This document shows positions 53,636-62,739 of a stretch of DNA of 64,000 nucleotides, piece by piece. The stretch's first letter is position 1; each line of letters opens with the position of its first letter. Where the stretch lies: assembly GCF_017642925.1 (NCBI RefSeq), contig NZ_JAEPOL010000018.1:1-64000 (forward strand), given 5' to 3'. Both the position numbers and the translations under genes were made by a program. The notes under the pieces are model-generated. The model was not told where the DNA came from. It saw only the letters and a list, made by a program, of their open reading frames with translations, and did no database searches. Source of the stretch: Maricaulis sp. (GTDB lineage: Bacteria; Pseudomonadota; Alphaproteobacteria; Caulobacterales; Maricaulaceae).

Positions 53636-54928
53636 ATGTTCAGAACGCTTGTCATCCTGGGGCTTGCCCTGGGGTTCGCACCGGCTGTGCAGGCCCAGCA
53701 ATCGCCATCCCAGGCCGCGTGTGCCACCGGCGATGGCGAAGCCTGCTTCTATACCGGCGCCGAGTATGCGCAGGGCCAGGGCGTGCCCGAGAACAAGCAG
53801 CGCGCTGTCGACTATTTCCTGCGCGCCTGCAATCTGGGTGTGCCGGATGGCTGCAACACGGCGGGCTATCTGATGAGCGTCGGCGAGGGCAATCTCGAGC
53901 GGAATGTCGAACTGGGCGTGGAATACATGGCGCAGGCCTGTACGATGGGGCATGAGGATGGCTGCAGCCGCTCGCTGGGCCATTTCATCAGCGCCAGCTC
54001 ACCGGCGCGCAACTATGCCCGCGCCGTCGCCACCGCCCGGGCCGGCTGCGAGGCGGGTGTCCGGAACCCGTGCCTGTGGGGGCTGGACTGGAGCTGGGAC
54101 GGCAATTCCGGCGACCATCCGGACATGATCAATCTGGAAAACGCCGCCTGGTTCGCCGAGCGCGCCTGCGACCGCTATCGCGACATCAAGGGCTGCGACG
54201 TCGCCGCGCGTGTCTATGCCAATCCGGAAGCCGCGACGTTCGACCCGGAAAAGGGCCTGCGCTATTCCATCATCCGCTGCGACGAGCAGCAGAGCGGCGG
54301 CGATTGCCGCAATGTGGCGGCCGTCTATGTCAGCATCGACGAGTACCGGCTGGGCGCGACCTATTACGAGCGGGCCTGCTCGAACGGTCATGCCAATTCC
54401 TGCGACATGGCCCGCCAGTGGCAGACCTATTTCCGCGACCAGGCCGCCTATGAAGCCAATATGGCCGCACTGAACGCCCAGATCGAGGCGCCGCTGGCCC
54501 AGGGCCGCTATGGCGATGCCGTGTCGGTCGCGATCAATACCGCCCGTTCGCGCGATCTGGCCGAGCGCGCCATCCTCGCCGCCCGGCAGGCCGGCCGGAT
54601 GGGCGATATCGCGACGAATGATCTTTATGCTGCTGCGCTGTGGTTCTCGTCGGGCCCGGTACGCCAGGCCGCCGATGCGGAACTCGCAGCTCGCGGCACC
54701 GGGCTGGAAGGCCGTTTCGGCACCGGCACCAACTCACCGGGCGCCGCTGACGCCCGCTGGCGCGAACTCTACGGCTCCAGCGCGCCGACCTATACATCGT
54801 CCAGCGCGAGCTCCACGCCGCCGCCGATGGCCAGCTCTGCGGATATCTCTGCCGCGACACGGGACCGCTATCGCTATGCCCACTGCGTGATGAGCGGCAG
54901 CAATACGAGCGCGCAGGTCTGCCAGTAG
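53636..54928 (+). CDS. Secreted cysteine-rich Sel1-repeat protein
   Basis: A 430-residue protein with a signal peptide (cleavage at VQAQ, about residue 21). The mature part contains Sel1-like repeats of the form YxxACNLGVPDGCNTAGYL, CTMGHEDGCSRSL and CSNGHANSCDMA. The CxxG...GC pairs resemble Helicobacter Hcp proteins, where they form disulfides. The C-terminal part is Ser/Ala/Pro-rich low complexity. A GGGAGAAATAC site precedes the ATG at 53636. It is followed by a strong terminator. Confidence 0.88.
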   Translation: MFRTLVILGLALGFAPAVQAQQSPSQAACATGDGEACFYTGAEYAQGQGVPENKQRAVDYFLRACNLGVPDGCNTAGYLMSVGEGNLERNVELGVEYMAQACTMGHEDGCSRSLGHFISASSPARNYARAVATARAGCEAGVRNPCLWGLDWSWDGNSGDHPDMINLENAAWFAERACDRYRDIKGCDVAARVYANPEAATFDPEKGLRYSIIRCDEQQSGGDCRNVAAVYVSIDEYRLGATYYERACSNGHANSCDMARQWQTYFRDQAAYEANMAALNAQIEAPLAQGRYGDAVSVAINTARSRDLAERAILAARQAGRMGDIATNDLYAAALWFSSGPVRQAADAELAARGTGLEGRFGTGTNSPGAADARWRELYGSSAPTYTSSSASSTPPPMASSADISAATRDRYRYAHCVMSGSNTSAQVCQ

Positions 54929-54943
54929 AACTCAGAGAAAGCC

Positions 54944-54975
54944 GTGCGGGCGCACCGGCAGCGGTGCGCCCGCAC
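54944..54975. terminator. Strong hairpin between convergent genes
   Basis: A perfect 14-bp stem GTGCGGGCGCACCG/CGGTGCGCCCGCAC has a 4-base loop, followed by ACGATTTTAG. It may serve both flanking genes. Confidence 0.75.
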
Positions 54976-54981
54976 ACGATT

Positions 54982-55206
54982 TTAGTGAACCGTGATATCG
55001 CCGTCGCGGGCAAGACGGCCGGCCAGCGCGTCTTCCATCACCGAGCGCAAGGCGCGCCAGGCATCGGCGCCCTCGGGCTGGCCCTGCTCGTCCAGATCCG
55101 TCACCGCCTCGTCGGCATAGCCGATCGCCTGGGGGCCGTGCAGATCGACCATGGTCCAGGCGATCTGGCGGATATCTTCGACGGTGATATGGACGCGCGG
55201 GGTCAT
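54982..55206 (-). CDS. Small conserved protein of unknown function
   Basis: A 74-residue acidic protein beginning MTPRVHITVEDIRQIAWTMVDLHGPQAIGYADEAV. It has no signal peptide or membrane span. I cannot assign a family. An AGGAG site 8 bp before the ATG at 55206 supports this start rather than the longer frame. It stands alone. Confidence 0.75.
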   Translation of the reverse strand: MTPRVHITVEDIRQIAWTMVDLHGPQAIGYADEAVTDLDEQGQPEGADAWRALRSVMEDALAGRLARDGDITVH

Positions 55207-55327
55207 GCAACGGGCTCCTGTGGACGGGTCTGCCAGACACAGGAGCAAGGGCGGGGCCAAATCGGCACTCCGATTACATATAATAATATCTGATAGTTAG
55301 ACTATCAGCACCCGAGCCGGCCGGCGG

Positions 55328-55933
55328 TCAGCCCTGCCCTCCGGACGATTTTGCCGAGTCGTTCCGACCGGGTGCGTATCCGCCGCTGTCGAGATAGGCG
55401 ATTTCTTCCGCGGTCGAGCTCCGCCCCAGCGCCTCATTGCGATAGGGGAAGCGCCCGAACCGCTCGATCACCTCGCGATGCTTGCGGGCATGATGCAGGG
55501 TGGAGCCGGTCTCCAGCCGCTCCTGCGCCAGCGCGATGCAGCGATCCTGGTCGGCCAGGGCTTCGGAATGCATGAAGGGCAGATAGACGAAGGCGCGGCG
55601 ATCCTCGGCGACGGCCCAATCCAGACCACGATCGATCATGGCATCAGCGATATCGCGTGCCAGCGGGTCGAATTCGAAGGCCTTGCCCGAACCGCGCCAG
55701 ACATTGCGCGGAAACTGGTCGAACAACAGGATCAGCGCCAGGGCGCCCTCGGCATCGTCGAGCCAGGGATGAGAGCCGGCGCGATAGCGCGCGGCCTCGC
55801 GCTCGATCGCCTTGCCGAAGCGCCGGCGCAACACGGCATCGAACGCGGCGGACACGGCATACCATTTCGCCGGCCCGGCCTCCTCGAACCAGAAATCGAT
55901 GATGTCCTGCGGCGTCGGGTCGGCAAGGCTCAT
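55328..55933 (-). CDS. DUF924 family protein
   Basis: A 201-residue helical protein of the DUF924 (YbbN-like TPR fold) family. Signature parts are IIDFWFEEAGPAKWYAVSAAFDAVLRRRFG, ALALILLFDQFPRNVWRGSGKAFEFD, and AFVYLPFMHSEALADQDR. The family is widespread in proteobacteria with no known function. Its start overlaps the stop of the acyl-CoA synthetase gene (4 bp), so the two are coupled. Confidence 0.92.
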   Translation of the reverse strand: MSLADPTPQDIIDFWFEEAGPAKWYAVSAAFDAVLRRRFGKAIEREAARYRAGSHPWLDDAEGALALILLFDQFPRNVWRGSGKAFEFDPLARDIADAMIDRGLDWAVAEDRRAFVYLPFMHSEALADQDRCIALAQERLETGSTLHHARKHREVIERFGRFPYRNEALGRSSTAEEIAYLDSGGYAPGRNDSAKSSGGQG

Positions 55934-57723
55934 ACGCGAAGGGCTCCGGACTGGATCTGCTCGTACAATTCCGGGGTCAGAGTGACATAGCGCCCCTCGC
56001 CGGGATGGTCGAACAGGATCGTGTCCGAAATCGCGGCCGGATCAAAGCCTTCCTTCACCAGATCCACCTTGCGGAATTTGAACGTGCCGGTCGTGTCGGT
56101 CTGCGGCTGCAGGCGCAGGAAGAGCGGACGGGCAAAGGCCGGCAGTTCGGCGTGGACATGGGCGTGCAGCGCGTCGAAGTCGACACCGTCGGCGGACAGG
56201 ACCAGCGCGGCCATGCCGGCGCGGCCGGAATGCCCCTCCACCTCGACGCCATAGACATTGGCCTGCTCGACACCGTCGACGCTCAGCGCTTCGGCCACCT
56301 CGCCGGTCGCCACGTTTTCCGACTTCCAGCGGAAGGTGTCGCCGACTCGGTCGACGAAATAGTAATAGCCCAGCTTGTCGCGCGTCATCAGGTCGCCGGT
56401 GCGGAACCAGGCATCGCCCTCTTCATAGACATTGCGCAGGATCTTCTTCTCGGTGTCTTCCTTGCTGCCATAGCCGTCAAAGCGGAAACGGGCGTCGTCG
56501 GTGTCAATCTTGCCGATCGCCTCGCCCACCTCGCCGGGCGCACACTGGATGCAGAACCCGTCCTCGCCGCGCATCGGCTTTTCCGCCTCCATGTCGAAGC
56601 GGACGAGATCGATATTGAAGCGGGATTTCAGATAGCCGGGCACGCGGCCGATCGACCCGGGCGTGTTGTCGGTATTGACCAGGCCGACATTGCCCTCGGT
56701 CGAGCCGTAGAATTCCACGATCTGCGGCAGATCGAACCGCTCCTGGAACTCCTCCCAGACCTCGCGGCGCATGCCGTTGCCAATGGCAACACGCAGCTTG
56801 TGCTGTTTTTCCTCGGGCGTCTCGGGCGAGTTGACCAGGAAACGGCACAGCTCGCCGACATACATGAACATGGTGGCGCCGAAGCGCTGTACGTCGGGCC
56901 AGAAATTCGTCGCGGAGAAGCGCGGCCGGATGATCAGCGCGCCGCCGAAACAGATCGCACAGCCCACACCGCACAGCCCGCCCGTCGCATGATAGAGCGG
57001 CAGCACCATCATCATGCGATCGGTCTCGCGCGCCTTGGCGACGATGGCGAAGACGTGGAGATAATAGAGCGCGCGGATATGCGTCATCAGCGCCGCCTTG
57101 GGCAGACCGGTCGTGCCGCTGGTGAACATTTTCAGCACCGCGTCTTCCGGCTTCACCGTGTCTCGCAGGATGGGGTCGGGCCGTTCCGACGACTGCGCCG
57201 CCAGGGCCGCGTCGAAGGACTGCGCCCCGTCGAGTTCACCGTCGAACACCCAGGCGCCGATCTCGCCGATACCGCAACCGCGGGCGCTCTCATAGGCACC
57301 GGCCAGTTCGCCCTCGACGATGGCGTGCTTCGTCTCGCCGATGGTCAGGCAGTGGGCAAGGGAATGACCGGTGAGCTGGTTGTTGATCAGCGAGATCACG
57401 ATGCCGACCTTGGACAGGCCGAACCAGATCGCGATGTATTCCCAGCGATTGCTCATGAACAAGGCGACCGTGTCGCCGGGCTTCAGGCCCCGGTCCAGTG
57501 CCCAGTGGGCGACCCGGTTCGCATAGGCGTCGAACTGGCGGTAGGAAATCTCGCCATCGTCCAGCAGGGCCATGGGCCTGTCGGGATAGCGGTCGACGGT
57601 CGCCTCGATCTTGTCCGGCACGCGCATGCCGGAGCCCGAGCCCACCTTGCGGATCTCGCGCAGCACGCGAAGCATGCCCGACACATAGTCGAACTCGCGC
57701 TTGATCGCGCCGAAAACGCCCAT
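55930..57723 (-). CDS. Long-chain acyl-CoA synthetase (FATP type)
   Basis: A 597-residue AMP-forming ligase that activates fatty acids to acyl-CoA. The ATP/AMP motif is MFTSGTTGLPKAALMTH. The FATP signature is YGSTEGNVG, and the hinge motif is WFRTGDLMTRDKLGYYYFVDRVGDTFRWKSENVATGEV. Length is that of FATP/very-long-chain synthetases rather than the FadD group. It probably feeds beta-oxidation or lipid synthesis. Coupled to the DUF924 gene at its 3' end; a GGGAGG site precedes the ATG at 57723. Confidence 0.94.
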   Translation of the reverse strand: MGVFGAIKREFDYVSGMLRVLREIRKVGSGSGMRVPDKIEATVDRYPDRPMALLDDGEISYRQFDAYANRVAHWALDRGLKPGDTVALFMSNRWEYIAIWFGLSKVGIVISLINNQLTGHSLAHCLTIGETKHAIVEGELAGAYESARGCGIGEIGAWVFDGELDGAQSFDAALAAQSSERPDPILRDTVKPEDAVLKMFTSGTTGLPKAALMTHIRALYYLHVFAIVAKARETDRMMMVLPLYHATGGLCGVGCAICFGGALIIRPRFSATNFWPDVQRFGATMFMYVGELCRFLVNSPETPEEKQHKLRVAIGNGMRREVWEEFQERFDLPQIVEFYGSTEGNVGLVNTDNTPGSIGRVPGYLKSRFNIDLVRFDMEAEKPMRGEDGFCIQCAPGEVGEAIGKIDTDDARFRFDGYGSKEDTEKKILRNVYEEGDAWFRTGDLMTRDKLGYYYFVDRVGDTFRWKSENVATGEVAEALSVDGVEQANVYGVEVEGHSGRAGMAALVLSADGVDFDALHAHVHAELPAFARPLFLRLQPQTDTTGTFKFRKVDLVKEGFDPAAISDTILFDHPGEGRYVTLTPELYEQIQSGALRV

Positions 57724-57853
57724 CGATTTCCTCCCGTTTTGCCCAGCAGAGTAGGTAGGGACCCCACCCGGTCAAGCACAACAGGACGACTGCGGCGGCA
57801 AGTGTGAAACGTGTTTCAGAACATGTCCGGGAATTTCCGCGTCAACCGGCGGA

Positions 57854-58765
57854 TCACCGCCGGTAGCGCGTCCCTTCGCGGCCGGTTTCCGCAGCGAGAG
57901 CAAGGCAGACCGCCAGCAGGGGCAGATCCTTCAGGATGAAATGCCCGGCCGATGCCAGCGCCGGGAAACCGCCCAGCTCGCTCTCCCAGGATCCGGAGAA
58001 GGTGACCAGGAAGGACAGGGTCACGCAGAAGGTCACCGCGGCCAGGAAAAGCCCGGTCCGGTAGGCTCGGGTCGAGAACCAGAAACCGAAGAGCGCGGCG
58101 ACCGTGAACAGCTCGATCGCGCCGATCGCATAGGAGGTGCCCTGGAGACCGATCTGGCCGGGCATCCAGTAGAAGAAGAGGTGCGAGCGCACGAGCGGTT
58201 CGATCCCGGCCGCCTCGGTGGCGGTGAATTTCATCGCGCCGATCCAGCCGAGCACCAGCACCAGCCCGGCCCACATCACCAGCTGTGCCCATACCCGCAT
58301 CTGCGAATACCGGTTGGAGAACATGCGCGTATTGTCGAAGGAGCCGCACCACAGGGCGAGACCGAGAATGGCGAGATATTTGATGATGTCCTGACCCGCG
58401 CCGATGGCCGGAAAACCGCCCTCGGCCGCGATCCAGACCGGATTGGTGAGCATCAGCGTCAGCGCGCCGACGCAGAACAGGCCGAGCATGGCAAAGCCGA
58501 TACGCCTGAAGCTGCCGGAGGGAATGGGCAGGCCGATCAGTACGGCCATGACGATCTGGTAGACGCCGATTGCCCGCGCGGCCGAAGACGCCTGGTCGGA
58601 CACATCCGGCAGCATGGCATGACCATCAAGCCAGCTCGACGTGATCGCCGTGCCGACGCTTGTGAAATCCATGGCGCCGAACCACAAGAAAGTCAGCGCC
58701 AGCGCGAAACGCGCAAAAATCAACGCACTACCCGGTGACAGCAAGGCCCGCCTCCTCAAACTCAC
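57854..58765 (-). CDS. Duplicated DUF417-like membrane protein
   Basis: A 303-residue protein with about eight spans, formed by two similar halves. Each half starts with a G(A/I)M(D/K)FT span and ends GGFPA-x(4-6)-(G)-x-(I/F)-(I/L)-K-x-L. The second half reads like a standard DUF417/YkgB protein (LGWIGAMKFTATEAAGIEPLV); the first is diverged. Single-domain DUF417 proteins are about 150-200 residues, so this looks like an internal duplication and fusion. Starts with GTG at 58765. It may be a membrane partner of redox or thiol stress systems; not known. Confidence 0.85.
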   Translation of the reverse strand: MSLRRRALLSPGSALIFARFALALTFLWFGAMDFTSVGTAITSSWLDGHAMLPDVSDQASSAARAIGVYQIVMAVLIGLPIPSGSFRRIGFAMLGLFCVGALTLMLTNPVWIAAEGGFPAIGAGQDIIKYLAILGLALWCGSFDNTRMFSNRYSQMRVWAQLVMWAGLVLVLGWIGAMKFTATEAAGIEPLVRSHLFFYWMPGQIGLQGTSYAIGAIELFTVAALFGFWFSTRAYRTGLFLAAVTFCVTLSFLVTFSGSWESELGGFPALASAGHFILKDLPLLAVCLALAAETGREGTRYRR

Positions 58766-59006
58766 CCCGCCAGCTGGCCGGTGCCGACGCTAGCACTCCG
58801 GACCGCATCTGACGAGGCCGCGAACACGTCCGCCGATCAAAAGTTGCAATTGGCAGCGTGAAAGCGCTGGCTGGCGGTGGTGGTGGATGGTGTGGCGGAT
58901 GGCTTGTCACGAACAGTCCGCCTTCGCCAAGGCTTCGGCGAGACAGCCTACGCTCGAGGATAGGGCACGGCTTGCCTAGCCGAAGCTCGCGCAAGCGAGC
59001 GTAGGC

Positions 59007-59091
59007 TGGTGCCCCTGGTCAGACTCGAACTGACACTCCTTGCGGAAACGGATTTTGAATCCGTCGCGTCTACCAATTCCGCCACAGGGGC
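59007..59091 (-). tRNA. tRNA-Leu, anticodon CAA
   Basis: Read leftward it begins GCCCCTG, has D-arm GGAATTGGTAGAC, anticodon stem around TTCAAAA, a long variable arm typical of class II tRNAs, T-arm with TTCGAGT, and ends CAGGGGC-A-CCA. Encoded CCA is at the left end. It decodes TTG. Confidence 0.96.
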
Positions 59092-59101
59092 TCCGGGGCG
59101 G

Positions 59102-59130
59102 GGTAAAGCCGCCGCCCGAGCGCGCCGCAA
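59102..59130 (-). promoter_or_regulatory. tRNA-Leu promoter
   Basis: Read leftward, TTGCGG (59125-59130), a 17-bp spacer and TTTACC (59102-59107) lie 11 bp before the tRNA. Confidence 0.45.
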
Positions 59131-59237
59131 GCTGACCGCGAACCCCCGGCAAGTCAACAAGCCATTGCGCTCGACGGGACGGGCCGCGCTGGCTAGTGTC
59201 CGCGCATCTCGACACCGTTTGTCAGGACACGATCCGC

Positions 59238-59855
59238 ATGACCGATGCAGCCGAAAACCGGGGCCTCCTGTCGGCCCTGGAAGCTATTGCCGCAGACACG
59301 GGCGAGGAGGGCTGCACGCTGGGCGAATTCGTCGACGCCCTCGGCGAGCGCGCCTTCGGCATCATCCTGTTCGCCATGGCCCTGCCGGTTTCCATCCCCT
59401 TCCTCTATGGCGTGCCGCAGGTCATGTCGCTGCCGATGATGGCACTGGCGGCCCAGATGGCGATGGGCCGCGACGAACCCTGGCTGCCGGTGAAGTTCAA
59501 GGCGCGGCGCCTGTCCAAGGCCGGTCTGGACCGGATGGCGCGCAGCGGCCGCAAATGGTTCGGCTGGCTGGAAGCGCTCGCCCGGCCGCGCCTGCGTTTC
59601 CTGTCCGGCCCGTCGGCCGAGCGCGCGATCGGCGTCATCTTCATGATCTTCTGCGCCTCGATCCTGGTGCCGCTGCCGGCCACCAACACCACGCCGGGGA
59701 TCGCGCTCGCCATCGCCGCGCTGGGCCTTCTGACCCGCGACGGGCTGCTGATCATTGCCGGCCTGATCCTGGGTCTGGTGTGGATCACGCTTTTGTTGGT
59801 TTTCGGCTATGCCATGATTGATATAGCCAAGGACTTCCTCCGGTCCCTGGTTTAG
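59238..59855 (+). CDS. exoD: Exopolysaccharide synthesis protein ExoD
   Basis: A 205-residue membrane protein of the ExoD family with about four spans. The opening is LGEFVDALGERAFGIILFAMALPVSIP, then VPQVMSLPMMALAAQMAMGRDEPWLP and the later ILVPLPATNTTPGIALAIAALGL. ExoD affects exopolysaccharide and symbiosis in Rhizobium, by an unknown mechanism. ATG at 59238 was preferred over 59196. It follows a tRNA-Leu gene on the other strand. Confidence 0.9.
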   Translation: MTDAAENRGLLSALEAIAADTGEEGCTLGEFVDALGERAFGIILFAMALPVSIPFLYGVPQVMSLPMMALAAQMAMGRDEPWLPVKFKARRLSKAGLDRMARSGRKWFGWLEALARPRLRFLSGPSAERAIGVIFMIFCASILVPLPATNTTPGIALAIAALGLLTRDGLLIIAGLILGLVWITLLLVFGYAMIDIAKDFLRSLV

Positions 59856-59931
59856 CGGGCCGGCAGGTCTGTGCGAATTGGTCGCGGTACATGTTCGGGC
59901 CCGGCCGCTAGATTGCCCGGTACTTGCAACA

Positions 59932-60456
59932 ATGGACACCATGACACCTGTTCTGACCCAGTTCCCCCTTTCGCGCTGGCCCCTGCTGATGGCAGGCGGC
60001 TCGCTTCTTCTGCTTCTGGGCGCCTGGGGCTTCCAGTATATCGGCCACTACGATCCCTGCGCCTTGTGCTACGACCAGCGCCATATCCATATGGCGGTGA
60101 TCGCTCTGGGCTTGGCCTTCGGCGGCCTGATGATCGCCCGCCCGGGTCTTGCCCGTTTCGCACCCTTCATGATTTTCGCCGTGGCGGCCGTGCTGATCTT
60201 CTCGGCGGGCTTTTCGGCCTGGCATGCGGGGATCGAGTACAAATGGTGGGATGGTCCGGAAACCTGCACCGCTTCGGGCGGCAGCGTGTCGGTCTCCGAC
60301 GTGCTCGCCGCGCTGGACGGCCAGCGCCCCGTCGTCCTGTGCGACGAGGCGGCCTGGACACTGCTGGGCATCTCGATGGCAGGCTATAACGCGCTGATCT
60401 CGGCCGCGATGGCCGGCCTGTCGATCGCCGTGGGCATCCGGGGGCTGAAGTCATGA
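59932..60456 (+). CDS. dsbB: Disulfide bond formation protein DsbB
   Basis: A 174-residue inner-membrane protein with four spans. The cysteine pair Cys43-x2-Cys46 (PCALCYDQR) and the periplasmic-loop pair Cys112 and Cys137 are all present. It oxidises DsbA and passes electrons to ubiquinone. Start may be 59932 or 59941. It overlaps the coq7-type gene by 4 bp (ATGA), and that enzyme makes ubiquinone, the electron acceptor of DsbB, so the pairing is functionally sensible. Confidence 0.92.
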   Translation: MDTMTPVLTQFPLSRWPLLMAGGSLLLLLGAWGFQYIGHYDPCALCYDQRHIHMAVIALGLAFGGLMIARPGLARFAPFMIFAVAAVLIFSAGFSAWHAGIEYKWWDGPETCTASGGSVSVSDVLAALDGQRPVVLCDEAAWTLLGISMAGYNALISAAMAGLSIAVGIRGLKS

Positions 60457-61025
60457 CCGCGCAACGCGCACCCCGCCCGCCTTTGCCCGGCCGCCGCCGC
60501 GACCGGACGCGGATCGAGCAGATGGTCCGCGTCGACCATGCCGGCGAATATGGCGCCGTGGCGATCTATCAGGGTCAGCGCGCCGTGTTCGGACAATTGC
60601 CGCACAAGGCCCGTATCGCCGCCCAGCTGGAGGAGATGGAGGCCGACGAGCAGCACCATCTCGACACGTTCGACCGGCTGATCTTCGAACACGACGCCCG
60701 CCCCACCGCGCTGGCCCCCGTCTGGGACGTCGCCGGTCACGCGCTGGGCGCCGTCACCGCGCTGATGGGCGAAAAGGCGGCCCATGCCTGCACCGAAGCC
60801 GTCGAGACCGTCATCGAACGCCATTATGCCGGCCAGGTCGCCGAGCTGAAGGCGATGGGCGAGGACGAGCTGGCCGAGCTGTTCGAAAAATTCCGTCTGG
60901 AAGAGATCGAGCACCGCGACCTCGCCGTCGAGGAAGGCGCAAAGGAAGCCCCCGGCTACGCCCTCCTCTCCCGCGCCATCCAGGCCGGCTGCAAGATCGC
61001 GATCAAGGTGAGCGAGCGGGTGTAA
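60453..61025 (+). CDS. coq7: 2-polyprenyl-3-methyl-6-methoxy-1,4-benzoquinone hydroxylase (Coq7/UbiF-type)
   Basis: A 190-residue di-iron hydroxylase of the COQ7 family. The iron ligands occur as Glu in VDHAGEYGAV, ExxH in MEADEQHH, Glu and ExxH in VETVIERHYAGQ and EEIEHRDL. It adds the penultimate hydroxyl of ubiquinone. It is translationally coupled to dsbB. A palindromic hairpin follows. Length matches bacterial COQ7 proteins. Confidence 0.94.
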   Translation: MTAQRAPRPPLPGRRRDRTRIEQMVRVDHAGEYGAVAIYQGQRAVFGQLPHKARIAAQLEEMEADEQHHLDTFDRLIFEHDARPTALAPVWDVAGHALGAVTALMGEKAAHACTEAVETVIERHYAGQVAELKAMGEDELAELFEKFRLEEIEHRDLAVEEGAKEAPGYALLSRAIQAGCKIAIKVSERV

Positions 61026-61048
61026 GGACTCTACCGCCCCAACACCAT

Positions 61049-61079
61049 CGTCATCCCCCGGCTTGTCCGGGGGATGACG
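61049..61079. terminator. Hairpin between convergent coq7 and histidine kinase genes
   Basis: A perfect 13-bp stem CGTCATCCCCCGG/CCGGGGGATGACG has a 5-base loop. The stem ends share the GTCATCC/GGATGAC core with the dispersed repeats, so it may be a reduced copy serving as a terminator. Confidence 0.65.
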
Positions 61080-61099
61080 CTGCTGGAGTTTATGCCCCC

Positions 61100-62551
61100 C
61101 TAAACCACCGGCAGCCGCACCGCGAACACCGTTCCCGCCGCATCGCTCTCGACAAGCTCGACATCGCCGCCATGAGCGCGGGCGAGTTCGCGGGCGATGG
61201 AGAGGCCGAGGCCGGTGCCGCCCTTGCGGACCGATCCGGAGAAGGCCTCGAACAGGCGCTCGCGCGCCTTGGGCGGCAGGCCGGGACCGGTATCGCGGAT
61301 CTCGATGACGGCCTGGCCATCCACAAGAGTTGAGACAGCCACAAGCGCGCGCTCACCGGCCTGCTCCTGCATCGCCTGGATGGCATTGCGGCACAGGTTG
61401 AGAAAGAGACGGTGCGCCTGGTCCGGATCGGCATCCAGCAGCAGCGTGTCCGCGACGCGGTTGTCCCAGCTGACGCCGGAGCCCGCCAGACCGGCATCGG
61501 CCACCACCTCGTCCAGCAGCGCCCGCGCCGGCACGGCGGCCCGCACCGGCGGTGTTTCCTCGGCCCGGCCGTATTGCAGCGTCGCCTCGCACAGGCGGAT
61601 ACCACGGTCGACGGCACGGACCAGCCGCTCGCCCATCTTGCGCACCCGCTCATCGCTCTCGGTCGCGAGCCGGTCGGAGACCAGCTGGGCGCTGGCCAGC
61701 ACATTGCGCAGATCGTGATTGATCTTGGCGACGGCGCCACCGAGGGCCGCCAGGCGCTCGCGCTGGTGCAGTGCCTGACGGATATCGGCCTGCATGCGCG
61801 CCAGCTCCGCTTCGGCCTGGCCGATCTCGGTGCGCGCACCGGATGGCCGGATCGCACGCGCGGGGTCGGACGGATCGGCGCTGAAATGCGTCATCGCCGC
61901 CGCCAGCCGCCGCATCGGGCGCACAAAGAGGTAGAAGAGCGCGGCATAGATCACCGCTCCGGCGATCGCGGCCCCGATACTCGCCCACACCAGCAGCCAG
62001 CGCGAGAAGGCGTGCAATTCCGCCCGCAGCGGCGTTTCGCGCACAATCACGTCGATCGTCTCGCCCGGCGCCCCCATCGGCTCGGCCCGGATGCGCAACA
62101 GCCGGCCCGGCGGGGCGAACAGCACATCGACCGTGTCGCGAAGATGGGTGAACCAGCCCGCCTTGCGCAGATCCGTCTCCACCAGCCCCTCGCCGATCGG
62201 GCCGGAATAGAGCACCAGCTCGTTCATGCCGTCGCGCACGCGGGACACGGCGACGGCATCGGCGCCCATCAGCAGCGCCCGCACCTCGTCCTCGCCCAGC
62301 GCACCGCCCGGCGCCACATCGGCCGCCAGCGCGGCCAGGTGCGCCGCCTCGGCACGGTCGCTCATCCATTGCATGCGGAAGCCGGCGGCGGCCGGAAAAT
62401 AGATCAGCGCCACGCCAGCCGCGATCAGGCCCAGCGTGACCATCAGCAACTGCCCGGGCAGGCTGTCGATCAACGGCCCGACACCCCGGCGGTGCGGCGG
62501 CTGGCCTTCCTCGCTCGGGCGGGAAGAATCGGTGTCCGGATCGTTGACCAT
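61100..62551 (-). CDS. Membrane sensor histidine kinase
   Basis: A 483-residue kinase. Two membrane spans (about 34-55 and 187-210) enclose a periplasmic sensor of 130 residues. HAMP-like sequence follows, then a DHp helix with His279 (KINHDLRN) and a HATPase domain (NLCRNAIQAM, DTGPGLP, GTGLGLSIARELARAHGG). No receiver or response regulator is adjacent. HDLRN is the HWE/HPK-like variant of the H-box. The signal is unknown. It is divergent from rpmH. Confidence 0.93.
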   Translation of the reverse strand: MVNDPDTDSSRPSEEGQPPHRRGVGPLIDSLPGQLLMVTLGLIAAGVALIYFPAAAGFRMQWMSDRAEAAHLAALAADVAPGGALGEDEVRALLMGADAVAVSRVRDGMNELVLYSGPIGEGLVETDLRKAGWFTHLRDTVDVLFAPPGRLLRIRAEPMGAPGETIDVIVRETPLRAELHAFSRWLLVWASIGAAIAGAVIYAALFYLFVRPMRRLAAAMTHFSADPSDPARAIRPSGARTEIGQAEAELARMQADIRQALHQRERLAALGGAVAKINHDLRNVLASAQLVSDRLATESDERVRKMGERLVRAVDRGIRLCEATLQYGRAEETPPVRAAVPARALLDEVVADAGLAGSGVSWDNRVADTLLLDADPDQAHRLFLNLCRNAIQAMQEQAGERALVAVSTLVDGQAVIEIRDTGPGLPPKARERLFEAFSGSVRKGGTGLGLSIARELARAHGGDVELVESDAAGTVFAVRLPVV

Positions 62552-62673
62552 GAGCTGGCAGGCCGAATAGCCTAGGCGTCCGGGTGCGGCAAGCGGAAGG
62601 CGATGAGCAGCCGGCCTGCCCCGGCCATGGTAGCGAACAGGGCTTTTGCCTGCGCAATCTGCGGCACCCGCCC

Positions 62674-62702
62674 TTGACGTGGCCGGATGGGCCGCGTATT
62701 AG
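62674..62702 (+). promoter_or_regulatory. rpmH promoter
   Basis: TTGACG (62674-62679), a 17-bp spacer and TATTAG (62697-62702) predict a start near 62709 and a leader of about 30 nt. Confidence 0.65.
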
Positions 62703-62739
62703 CCGCCGCTCTCGAATTGAACGCCGATGGAGCGCGACC

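Noticed and set aside
56005-57807. 600-codon frame opposite the acyl-CoA synthetase
   Set aside because: Antisense shadow; the synthetase on the other strand has all its motifs.
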